Shown piece by piece: positions 36,940-46,431 of a stretch of 64,000 bases of DNA. Both the position numbers and the translations under genes were made by a program. The notes below the pieces were generated by a model. The model was not told the origin of the DNA, searched no databases, and was given only the letters and a program-made list of their open reading frames with translations. Within the stretch, counting starts at the first letter, position 1. Each line of letters opens with the position of its first letter. The DNA is from Holothuria scabra (taxonomy: Eukaryota > Echinodermata > Holothuroidea > Aspidochirotida > Holothuriidae), in contig CM074193.1 in the NCBI GenBank assembly GCA_037179385.1, forward strand, positions 38,472,846 to 38,536,845, read 5' to 3'.

Positions 36940-37364
36940 TGTAACGTGACACTTGTGCAGGGCAAAGATGACACATGACACAGCGTATTTAACGTGTACT
37001 CATGAATCACTTTATTTGTCTTAGCAAACCAAGAAACTCCTTGAGTTCAAACCTAGGGAGATCAACAGAGCTGTTCCCCCTCAAAAACAGGTCATAAAAA
37101 TAGCATGGATGAAGCTTAAATATTACAAAGTGCAAGCATACCTGTATAACAGAAAGAGTTATCTAATTGTTACTCGGCCATTTAGAAACAATACTCAGCA
37201 GAACTTTCAGTGAAGAAAGGTGATGCAATTTCCAATCAAAATGCGATACAACAACAATCATAAGAAGCACTGGAATTATTTAAATGACAATAAAGGTGAA
37301 TCTGACCCTGTATGTAATATGAATATTCATGAAATACCAAACATTAAAGGGTAACTCCGTTTCA
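36940..37364 (-). repeat. 5' LTR of the gypsy element
   Basis: 425 bp, identical by eye to 30391-30815. As the sense-strand 5' LTR it should hold the promoter of the element. It is followed in the host by CTATGATAAT, matching the CTAT before the other LTR. Confidence 0.95.
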
Positions 37365-38582
37365 CTATGATAATTTTCCATTTTTTTTTACTTGAAAGAA
37401 TCTGGATATTCGTCAATTTTGGGCATTGTGTTGTGATTATCTGTGAGGTAAAGGTCACGAATAATAGTTTTTTGAGCTGGGCGAAAGGGGAGCGCCTTTT
37501 TGGAATCTTGACTTGGTTTTTCATGAAAATTTTCATTGCGACTATATGACGTTTCTTTCCCTTTTTCCGGTATATCTTTTGAGATTTCGGCCACATTTAG
37601 AGATTTTCTGAAAAACCATCCCATTTTTTCAAAAGTAAAGAACTGTCCGAATTATTTCCAAATTCCTGCCCGAATTTTCCCAAGTTCCTGACCCAATTTA
37701 GATTTTGCGGAAATTTGGGGAAGTCTTCTCCCTTCCCCGTCTCGTATGCCACTGGGTATGTCCACTTCAGCCAAGAGCTAAGTGAGGTCCTGTGAGGTAA
37801 TAGTGGTAAAGTTGCGATCCTTGAGACTGCATTGACCCATCATGAGTTTGCTGGTTGCACTGGCCAATGACTGGCAGCAATGGCCGTGCAAAGTTCAAAT
37901 TCCTTCCAACCATATTAGACCCAAATATTCTACCCACCATACCAAGTATGATTTTGGAACATTTTTGTGCACCCACAGGAATTGCAAAAAATCCCTACAG
38001 GAGGTAGAAACGTGCCAGTTGCTAAGTGCACACTTTAATTCACACTTCCATGCACCAAGGTAGCCAACTTTAGCCACTCCAAATCTGTTAGAAAATTATC
38101 CATCCAGGACGAGTAAAAAGTCAAGATAGGAAGCTTGCCACAGTCTATCTGAATTTATTCCGAAATTCAGAGTGGGGCACAATTGCAGAATACCCTGCAA
38201 CTGATTGAAGGGCGAACATAAACTCTCCTACAGATTATCGTTAATGTGGGGTCCCGCGGGGCGAAGCTCCCGGAAGCTTTGCAACTTTTGCACTAATATT
38301 TTAGACAAAGAATCGCCGAAATGTAGTTAAAGCAACTTAAATTTGTTTAGTTACTTTTGAAAAAAATATTTTGCGACATTCAGTTATTGGGGAGCCAAGC
38401 CCCCTCCCAAATCTTTTAAAAATATCGGGGGTCAGGCCTTCCAACCCTCCCCTTCCCCGCCGCTTCCGCCACCTATGGTTACAGTCTATCAAAGTTTATT
38501 GTTGCACCTGGGTTCCATTAGGTCATTTCTTTCTTTTCGTTTACAAGATCATTCAAACTTACATAATGATTGCTCATGACAG

Positions 38583-39064
38583 GTATATAGCTGCATCAAG
38601 ACCATTGAAATATCGCATCATATTAACAAAGAAGAGATGCAAGATTTTCATCTTCATTACTTGGATTACCGGAAGCTTGTATGGAACCCTTCCTTATTGG
38701 TCGGCTTCACCCGAACCAAACCTTTGGGTGTGTGGAGTAACCAACGATAAGACAGCGGGTGTAGGAATTCAACGACTAGCCACTACAGTCATTATTCTTG
38801 TCATGTTACTTATTCTGAGCTTGTGTTATGTGCGCATTTTTTCAATTGCTCGGAGACATGTAGAAGAAAGAACAAGGCTTCAGAATCGTGATGTCGATAG
38901 GTCTAATGGGTTTAATATGATGCAAACCACTATTACTACAGCCATTGTCTTAGGTGCATTTGTTGTGTGTTGGATTCCCTCTACAGCAAAGTTTTACATC
39001 GAACTATACATCGATACTACTGAGAAAGAACTGTTTGTAATTCAAACTACTGCGGAAGTGTTAG
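38583..39064 (+). pseudogene. Class A orphan GPCR-3, exon 2, part a (TM4 to start of TM7)
   Basis: Entered at G-TAT-ATA after an acceptor ending ATGACAG, completing DRY then Ile-Ala-Ala-Ser-Arg-Pro. Visible are TM4 with Trp, ECL2 Cys in WVCGV, TM5, ICL3, TM6 CWIPS and the start of TM7 (FVIQTTAEVL). The frame is intact to 39064, where an 11.2-kb element begins after the duplicated target AGTGTTAG. Read-through hits a stop two codons into the element, removing NPxxY and the C-terminus. The remainder lies at 50282-50457 and rejoins in frame if the element and one target copy are removed. Confidence 0.9.
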
Positions 39065-39154
39065 GGCTCTAATTTAGAATCCGTGCCCGGAACTGCGTCA
39101 TAGCTGTACGGTTAGGGGTTACGTATGCATAGTCAGAGTTAAGACCCGCATACA

Positions 39155-39375
39155 AGATGTACATTTTTTGGTACAAAATGTACATTAAAATTTTTTCGAT
39201 TGTACCCAAAAATGAACATTTTGTACCTGAAATGAACATTTTGTACCATTGAAAAATTTTCTAAGTCCAAAATGAACATGTTGTACCAAAAAATATACAT
39301 CGTGTACGTAAAAATTGACACGGTGTACATGAGAAAAAACATTTTGTACCCATAATGAACATTATGTACCCGCAA
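39155..39375. repeat. Left subterminal cluster of GTACATTTTGTAC-type motifs
   Basis: At least eight variants of GTACATTTTTTGGTACAAAA-like and AATGAACATTTTGTACC units lie within 220 bp, about 60 bp inside the left terminus. Many form short palindromes (GTACA...TGTAC). A smaller group sits near the right end (43740-43815). Subterminal repeat clusters are where several eukaryotic transposases bind, so this supports the element call. Confidence 0.75.
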
Positions 39376-40207
39376 TTTTCAAAAATTCATATCTCGAAAA
39401 GTACAAAAGATAAGTGGGTCAACTTGGTATTTTTGTAATGAGCATTGCAAGGGCTATCGAATGGTATGCTTATTTTCATTTTTTGAACATGTTAAAATTT
39501 CGACCCTTTAACCCATATATTACGTATTAAAAAGTAGGTCAAAGTTGACCCCGATTTTTTTGTGGACTAACCAAGTCAACGTCATTACACCATAGGAGTG
39601 TTATTTAATTGTGGCTCTCCTACGAAGAGATATAATTTTTCTAAATAAAAAATGCTGCGACTGTTGAATTTTTCCGTTTTTATCTGTGCAAGTTGCATAC
39701 TGGAAGTTGATAAAAACTGTTTTTGATTTTTGTTGAGAAAGTTTAGGACACAAGGCACTTCCCCTGTGAAGATTTGATAAATCCAATCATTTTATGTTGA
39801 GCTTTTATTTTTTTAAGTGTCATTTATCGTAATATTTGACCTAAATTGGATTTAATTGAGGGCGCTTATATACTTTGGAGTTACATTTGAATCCCAAATT
39901 ATATGTAGTATTGCTTTAGCCTATTATACCCATTCTACAGAAATTTGGTCCCGAATAAGTATATAATTGTCCTGAAAATGGTTCCGAAAATCCCCGACTT
40001 GGTGTAATTTGGCGAAATTGTCGATATATTTCCGCTATTGTGACTCTTTAAAGCTAGACTGACTTCTGCATGTCTTATACGTGAATGTTTTTATTACAAT
40101 GATGTTTAAGTCGCAAAGAACAGGTGTTCAGCTTTCTAAGAACACCTAATATATGCCCGTTTCTCTTCCGTGCTTTAAAACACCTTGTTGAAATCGATTC
40201 ACTAGAT

Positions 40208-40526
40208 TACACTCTAAAATCAAAAGAGTGAACTTAGTCACTCTTTGATCGAGTGAAAAGTGTAAATTCACTCCATTAGAGTGATAATTCACTCCAAGAG
40301 GAGTGAAGTTACCTCCAAAAAGAGTGAAATTCACTAGAGGAAGAGGGAAAATTCACTCTTCCACGAGTGCCTGCAATGATCGCTCTTTTTTTTAAGAGCG
40401 ATCACTGTGGGCACTCCATCAAGAGTGAAACTTCGCTCGTTTCAAGGGAAGTTCACTCTTTTTGGAGGGAACTACGCTCCTCTTGGAGTGAATTGACTTA
40501 GTTCACTCTTTTGATTTTAGAGTGTA
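40208..40526. mobile_element. CACTC palindromic MITE, cleanest copy
   Basis: 319 bp including flanking TA on each side. The outer 26 bp are perfect inverted repeats, TACACTCTAAAATCAAAAGA and on at the left and its complement at 40501-40526. The interior is also largely palindromic, centred on GATCGCTCTTTTTTTTAAGA near 40380. TA flanks suggest a Tc1/mariner-type target duplication. No ORF. It is nested in the TIR element, hence younger than that element's arrival or carried with it. Confidence 0.88.
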
Positions 40527-43500
40527 GTGACTCGAGTCACCATTTTTCAAACTTTTAAGTGACTCGAGTCGAGTCATTGACCCGAGTCACTGTACTATTT
40601 CAATGGGAAAATTACTCCTGAATTCTATCGAATAGCTATCGTTTTAAGAGGAAGTGACTCGAGCGTGATTTGTTACAACACTGCTTAAACCAACTAACGA
40701 GTTTTTGACCCGGGCCGTATATTTGTGAAAATCGGGCCTACCAGCGGAGGCAAGTTGAAATTTTGGCCAGATATTTGCATTACGGTTCATGAGAAGTACG
40801 CATTTTTTCAGCTTTGCATACAACCCAATGGGAGGGGAAGATCACAGTGGCTTAGACTAAATTATCACCTATCCTCTAGTCTAAAGTTGTAATTAAAATG
40901 GCGGGGGCGGGGGGATTTATATCAAAATTTAGACAAAATGTACAAAACATGGTCATTTAGTACCCTGGGCTATAAAGTCAAAAGGTTGATGGCCTGCATA
41001 GCGCCTTTGAAACTGCAGCCCCCTTTAACCTGACGCCACTCAAAACCTGACGGCGATTGTCTTAAACTCCTTTAAATGAGGCCAAAAGTTGATCATCTTA
41101 ATATTCATTAGCATGCACCATAATGGGACTATTCCTGATGTAGGCTGTGCGCAACGACTAAATCTTTGCAAAGCTACATTGAACACAAAGATGTTTAAAC
41201 CAAACAACACATAAGCTTATGATGTCCGTTAAAGATTTAAATTTAGATGGAAGTCTTGATCATGTCCTCAACCCCGGCGGACGTTGGTTTTTGTAATGTC
41301 TTGTAATTTGCTTGGAGGCCTAAGTATTTAATCGGGTACGCACTGAATGTGCAACATTTTAGAGGATTTTTTCAACTTCCCTATTTTGGAAGGTCATTGC
41401 GGCCGGCTTATTAATTCTATGACAAAGATATTGCAGCATGGTCTAAAAAAGACACAGACCTACCACCCACGTCAGTTTCAACATTTTTCACAAATGCTTC
41501 GTCACGGTGTGATGTCATTCAGAAAACATCAAGAATTGGCCAGCATGAAGACTTATAATTGTGTAATTCTTTTTGGAATTTGTTGCGTTCCAAAGTTTTT
41601 GCTTTAAATAGAGAAATAAACTTTGGGATTTTTTTCACAATCAATGAAATAAATTCATACATTAAATTATACATTATTATGTAGATGCAATGTTATATTA
41701 ATATTTCTAATCATTAAAATTAATAATTCTATCAGTTTTCACCATGAATAAAGTTATATTTGGCGTTCCATGAAGCTGCCTTTTTTCTGGTTTGGGGGTT
41801 TTTGCCTTTATTGAGGGTTCACAATTCCTGAAAACTGAAAGTTGGTATTTTTGGCCTAGAAAAGGATACTCTCATTCGTTACCTTTCTTGTGACATGCAG
41901 TTTTTAAAAATTGGACCTCCGGAAGTGTACGTAATTGAAGTTTGAAAAAGGTAAACAAACCTTTTTCACCAATTTGCACAGGATTGTCCATTGACTTTAG
42001 GGTCAGCTATTACACCCTCACGGGACCTTAAAATATGCAACAAAATATGCAGTTCTATGTAAAATGACCTGAAGAATTCAAATATAGCTGATTTTTTTTC
42101 TAGCACATACCATTGTGGAGTTATGAAAATAGAGGGCGCTGTTTATGGGATTTATAGCTTTCTATCTCCGAAAGTAAACACGCTACGAAGTTGGAAATTT
42201 CACCATGTGAAAGAGCGGGTCGAACTCTATATGTCCATATATTGGCATGCTTTTCACGCCATTTTGAAAATTTATGCCCTGTTTTGTGGGGGCGCTATTT
42301 TCCGACTTTTGAGTCAACTTCGAAGAAATGGCCGAAAAGCTCAATATAAATAAACCATTATTTTTAACATTTTTTTCTGAAAATTAAAAAGCCATAAACA
42401 CTTCACATGGGTTTATATTAATTTTTTGCTGAATTAATTGTGATTTTTTAAACCGCGGCCATTTTGTCTCACGAGTAGTGAAATATTTGAAATTTTGTGC
42501 ACTGATACAAATTATATATATACATTTACCGTATAAATTTTGTTATCAAAACACCTTCAATGAAGGAGTAAGAGTAGTTTTAAATTTTGAAAGAAGAAAT
42601 GACGTCACTTCCGCTTAACCTAGGGTTAGCATTAAAACGGCACATATGATGTAGCCTATGCTCGTCAACAACTTTTCACCAACTTTCAAGGGTCTAGCGT
42701 ATTTTATGGAGGAGATATAGGGAACAGAAGAAATTTAGTAAAGTTGCAATAAAACCGGAAGTGACGTCCTAATGATTTGAAATTTTTTTGTAGTAGTAGA
42801 CACGGTTAAGAAGACAATGTGCCCAAAATTTCAGACTCAAAGCCTATTGAAAACTGAAGATATAAAGAAAAAAGTTCGCTATTAGGGTTAAAGCTAGGGT
42901 TAGTGAAAAGTTTGGTTGGCCGCCATTTTGTTTTACGTCACAATTATGCAAAAAAAAAACTTTTGTGTGAAAATAGACATAATCAAAAACATTTTCTTGG
43001 AATTTGGAAAATTTTTGGGAAAAAAAATTTTTGTCGATTTTTTTCAACATCAAAATGACCTTTGACCTAAAAGTGCTTGACGTCATTGAAAAGGTCATCT
43101 TTCAAAGAGGGCGTCCTCCAAATTTCATTGCCATCTGATGTTTCTTTAAATTTTCACAATTAATTGACTTTTTTTAATTTTTCGACTTTAAATAGCTTTA
43201 AAAACCGGAAGCGGAAGTGCTAGAACTTTGAAATTTCGATATGTTGTTGTCCTGACCTATGATTTTCACCCACAAAAATTTCGAGGTCATAGTTCAATTT
43301 TTGGCATTTCCGGTTACTCGACTTTCCAAAAAATCAAAACGTCCAAGATCTCGTATAAGTCAACGGCATTTTGCCGAGAACTTAAGTTTTGAACCCTGTA
43401 GAGGGGGGTCATGGGGGGTAGGGGGGGTAGTGTGACACCCAAGCGTTCCCAAGCAAGGGACCATTATGGCCCAGCCCCTTTGCAACTCGAAATAGGCCCC

Positions 43501-43739
43501 CAAAAACGAACATTTTGTACAAAATTCGGGAAAACTGATTATTTTCCGACAAATATTTTAATATTTTGTTTTTTAAAAATTTTTCGGAATAAACAGGGGT
43601 TAAAAAAAATCATGGGGGTTATTTGGGGGTGGGGGAACAGTATATATTTTTTCGGGGTCAAAGGTCACATGTTAGGGTACCAAAAATTTAAAAAAGTCTA
43701 TCGATAAAAAATGGAGGCCGCATGCAAAGTTTGGAGAAT

Positions 43740-43930
43740 GGACATATTGTACGCGAAAAAGTACATTTTGTATGCGCAAATACATTGTGTACCTAAAAAT
43801 GTACATTTTGGAATTGAGACCCTAATAATAGGTTAGGGTTACGTACGCATAGTAATAAGGTTAGGGTTACGTACGCATAGTATAAGGGTTACGTACGCAT
43901 AGGTATAGGGTTAGGGTGGGCCATATGCAG
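43740..43930 (+). repeat. Right-side GTACATTTTG motifs and TTAGGGTTACGTACGCATAG tandem units
   Basis: First come motifs such as AAGTACATTTTGTATGCG and AAAATGTACATTTTGG. From about 43829 come three to four tandem units of AGGTTAGGGTTACGTACGCA plus TAGTA, about 20-30 bp each, with the TTAGGG hexamer embedded. One unit of the same sense, GGTTAGGGGTTACGTATGCA, lies near the left end at 39110. These units belong to the element ends and are not a telomere. Confidence 0.75.
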
Positions 43931-44124
43931 GTGTACGCATGCATAGGAACTGTATACGTAGGGGTATATAAACATTTACGTATACGTATCTCATACTGTA
44001 CATATATATACACTCTCAAGTACATACAGTTAGCTTTAGGTATACGTAAATGCGTATACCTACAGCTATATGTAATAGATAGTATTATTAGACGGTACTC
44101 ATATTATTTTTACTCCACTCACCG

Positions 44125-44340
44125 GCAACGGCGCTCGTAGCGCAGTGGGCAAGCGCGCTGGTCTTCATGCTAGAATCGCTATACCGCTAGGGTCGAGGGT
44201 TCGGGTCCCGGTACTAACAATGCTTTTCTTTCTTCCACAGCACTAACCATTCACTTCTTTCCACAGCACACACTTATAGCGCTGTTCCTCGAATGAGGAA
44301 AAAAAGAAAACGGTTTTTTACTTAAAAAAAAAAAACTTAA
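44125..44340 (+). mobile_element. tRNA-derived SINE with poly-A tail
   Basis: The head has an A-box-like TAGCGCAGTGGGCAAGCGC and a B-box-like GGGTTCGGGTCCC about 60 bp apart, as in tRNA-derived polymerase III promoters. An anticodon-like stem can be drawn around CTGGT/GCTAG but the acceptor stem does not close, so it is not a working tRNA gene. A unique body follows, ending TTACTT and A12. It is nested in the TIR element just upstream of two LINE insertions. Confidence 0.65.
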
Positions 44341-44382
44341 GTTTCAGCGCCCTCTTTTGGAAGTTGTGAAGTGAGTAAAATT

Positions 44383-44650
44383 GAATTCTTTTGGAAAACC
44401 AGAGGAACCTTGTCATTAAAAAGTTCAGTTTCATTTTGAAGCAGCTTTTCTTTTCCTTCCTTCAATTAATTGAATTGTGTAATGTTAATTTACCGTTATT
44501 ACATATTGCGTCATGGTACTAATGATGTAAGCTAATTATTCAACTGTAAATACTTGTATATATTATTATTTTTATCCCCTGATTTGCTGTTTTGTATGTG
44601 TATATGTTGAGACTGAAAATAAAGTTCTTCCTACACACACACAAAAAAAA
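44383..44650 (+). mobile_element. 5'-truncated non-LTR element (3' end only)
   Basis: 268 bp flanked by the 15-bp direct repeat GAAGTGAGTAAAATT (44368-44382 and 44651-44665). It ends with AATAAAGTTCTTCCTACAC, a CA run and A8. The terminal AATAAAGTTyTTCCT also ends the full LINE at 44677-50231, so it is a related LINE family, truncated on insertion by target-primed reverse transcription. Confidence 0.85.
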
Positions 44651-44684
44651 GAAGTGAGTAAAATTATGTCTACTTCAGAAAAAA

Positions 44685-46424
44685 ATGGCGTCAGCAAAGA
44701 TGGAGACTTTGCTGAGACACAAGTCAATTCAATTGTGTTTTGATTCCAATGTCGGCAAAGTGGAAGTTTTTAAGTTTTTGACAGAGTATGGTGTTAGTAC
44801 GAATAACTTGATTTCGGTGCAAGATTTACCCGGTCGTGCGTGGGACGTGACTTTTCGAACCGTTTCTTTGAAGAAGCAGCATTGGCCTGCTTTGTCTAGT
44901 GCCAAAGGATGCACAGCTTACTCATATACTAGTTCTGCGACAGTGGTTACTGTTCTTCACGTGCCATACGAACCAGATGATAACATCGTGAGACTCATTT
45001 TAAGTCGATATGGGAAAGTGGAAAGTGGCAGGTTTCTAACTTACGCTGACTATCCTAATATTTTCAATGGAATACGGCGATATTTTATCGTTCTTTCAAA
45101 GGATATTCCGTCATCATTACGCTTCGCTGGAAGAGACTGTTGGGTTCGATACCATGGCCAGCCCAGGACCTGCCTGAATTGTAATGAAAGAGGACATGAT
45201 GTTCACAATTGGGAGAATGTTAAATGTAGGAAATGTCTTCAACTTGGTCATGAATGTAAGGACTGTGTGAACGAGGTTCAGTGCACAATATGTAATAAAG
45301 TTGGACATAATTATCGGGATTGCAATATCTCCTTTGCAAACGTCATCAAGCCGCAACCCGGTGTTTGGATTAAAGGGGGTGCATCAATTGTGAACCTTCC
45401 AAGCAGTGAGGAGAATTCTGACAATAAGGGGTCTTCGGATGATCAGGAACAGCCTGAGTCTCTCGACGAAATGGTAGTTGACGGTCCTCCAACCCAGAAC
45501 TGTGAGTTTAATGTTGTGGTCCAGGCGGATCCCAAGGTGTCTTCTGGTAATGACTCTCCTTCAGTGACTCATGACAAAATGGGAACTGAGGACCCCTTGC
45601 CTCAGCGCAGCGTGACTAATGTTGTGGAGCAATCTGGTCCTTTGAAGCCCTCTGGTGTTAGTGCTCTTCCTGAAGTTGTGGATCAATCAGGCCCCTCGAA
45701 GCCCTCGGGCAACCTTGCTCTATCTGAAGTTCAAGTTAAATTGGATGTTGGTCCCTCTTCTCAGCTCAGTACCATGGACTCGGAGGGTCCCTTCGTTATC
45801 CCCGATTCCCAGTGCACTCCGGATTTCAATGGGTCTCAGCAGGAGCTTTTTGAAAGCCAGGGGGAAAGTGACTGTGGAGATTTTGTGTCCCAAAGTTGGG
45901 CAGTTGATTGTCCAGAACCGTGCGGCCCTTCCAAGGTCTTTGTTCCTTCTGCAGTAAATGATGAAACTGTTCAAGAAACCTCTCGCTCTAAAATGTCTTT
46001 GTCTCAACCTTCTGTATCTGTCAAGTCTAACAAGTCTTCATCACTGAGAAAGAAAAGCTCGTCCCAGCCTCTTCCCCTGAGAAGGTTAGAGAGGTCTCGT
46101 TCAAGAATCCGTTTTCCAACAGAGAATCCCTCTGACCTTATTAAAATGACGCAAATATTTCTTGAAAGTGAACCATGGCATGCCTGTGTGGCCAAAAGTT
46201 GTAAGGAGGTTTTCTCGGAGTATAAGGCTCTAATCAATCATATCTCGGTTTATCATCCGAAATTAAAGGATTCTAAGTACCCGTGCGTTTGGAGGAAGTG
46301 TTCGTTGAATCTCTCTTCTCCCAAGGAATGGATCCAACATATTGCGGACAACCATCCTGACTTTGTTGCAAAACGAGATATTGAATTTTTTGATAACTAT
46401 TTTTTGAAAAAGACCAAGCCCTGA
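44685..46424 (+). CDS. LINE ORF1 protein (RRM-like, CCHC knuckles, paired C2H2)
   Basis: 579 aa RNA-binding ORF1. Residues about 90-155 look RRM-like (VTVLHVPYEPDD and later YFIVLSK). At about 163-215 follow three zinc knuckles: CLNCNERGHDVHNW (last Cys replaced by Trp), CRKCLQLGHECKDC and CTICNKVGHNYRDC. A long Ser/Pro/Asp-rich linker (230-480) contains repeated QSGPSKPSG-type units. The C-terminus (about 499-560) holds two C-x4-C-x12-H-x4-H zinc fingers. ORF1 coats the element RNA with ORF2 protein. The extra C2H2 pair is unusual next to vertebrate L1 ORF1. Confidence 0.9.
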   Translation: MASAKMETLLRHKSIQLCFDSNVGKVEVFKFLTEYGVSTNNLISVQDLPGRAWDVTFRTVSLKKQHWPALSSAKGCTAYSYTSSATVVTVLHVPYEPDDNIVRLILSRYGKVESGRFLTYADYPNIFNGIRRYFIVLSKDIPSSLRFAGRDCWVRYHGQPRTCLNCNERGHDVHNWENVKCRKCLQLGHECKDCVNEVQCTICNKVGHNYRDCNISFANVIKPQPGVWIKGGASIVNLPSSEENSDNKGSSDDQEQPESLDEMVVDGPPTQNCEFNVVVQADPKVSSGNDSPSVTHDKMGTEDPLPQRSVTNVVEQSGPLKPSGVSALPEVVDQSGPSKPSGNLALSEVQVKLDVGPSSQLSTMDSEGPFVIPDSQCTPDFNGSQQELFESQGESDCGDFVSQSWAVDCPEPCGPSKVFVPSAVNDETVQETSRSKMSLSQPSVSVKSNKSSSLRKKSSSQPLPLRRLERSRSRIRFPTENPSDLIKMTQIFLESEPWHACVAKSCKEVFSEYKALINHISVYHPKLKDSKYPCVWRKCSLNLSSPKEWIQHIADNHPDFVAKRDIEFFDNYFLKKTKP

Positions 46425-46431
46425 TCGTGTA

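Larger units (their letters stand above)
30391..37364 (-). mobile_element. Ty3/gypsy LTR retrotransposon, nearly intact
   Basis: A 6,974-bp element on the minus strand: 425-bp LTRs, gag, then protease-RT-RNaseH-integrase, a primer-binding site next to the 5' LTR and a polypurine tract next to the 3' LTR. The domain order (integrase after RNase H) assigns it to Ty3/gypsy. Host flanks repeat CTAT on both sides (4 bp; ACTAT if the LTR is taken one base shorter). The LTRs are identical by eye, so insertion was recent. One frameshift in RT (around 34251-34256) is the only lesion seen. No envelope-like ORF follows integrase. It sits in the intron of GPCR-3, antisense to that gene. Confidence 0.95.
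26638..38582 (+). other. DRY-position intron of GPCR-3, enlarged by a retrotransposon
   Basis: Runs from the GTAAG donor to an acceptor ending ATGACAG at 38582, about 11.9 kb, of which 7 kb is a Ty3/gypsy element (30391-37364). The rest contains a degenerate tandem array (28540-29790) and unassigned sequence with no exon that I can support. Without the gypsy element it would be about 5 kb, similar to the GPCR-2 intron. Confidence 0.7.
39376..44124. other. Internal non-coding body of the TIR element
   Basis: I see no supported gene. It is AT-rich with scattered purine tracts and recurring CCGGAAGTG / CACTTCCG phrases and GACGTCA sites between 42600 and 43330. A MITE sits at 40208-40526. The short open frames at 41347-41607, 42123-42353 and 43411-43707 show no recognisable transposase motif. 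Confidence 0.6.

Noticed and set aside
38371..38582. Coding extension upstream of GPCR-3 exon 2
   Set aside because: The open frame continues upstream, but the residues do not match TM3 of the paralogs and an acceptor AG lies exactly at the conserved splice position.
41347..41607. 86-aa frame as the transposase of the TIR element
   Set aside because: Too short and without DDE/D-like or zinc-finger motifs.
43829..43925. TTAGGG hexamers as an interstitial telomere
   Set aside because: The hexamer is embedded in a longer ACGTACGCATAG unit that also occurs near the other end of the TIR element, so it belongs to the element.
44130..44215. Functional tRNA gene
   Set aside because: Box A and B are present, but the acceptor stem does not pair and a poly-A tailed body follows. 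Better read as a SINE.
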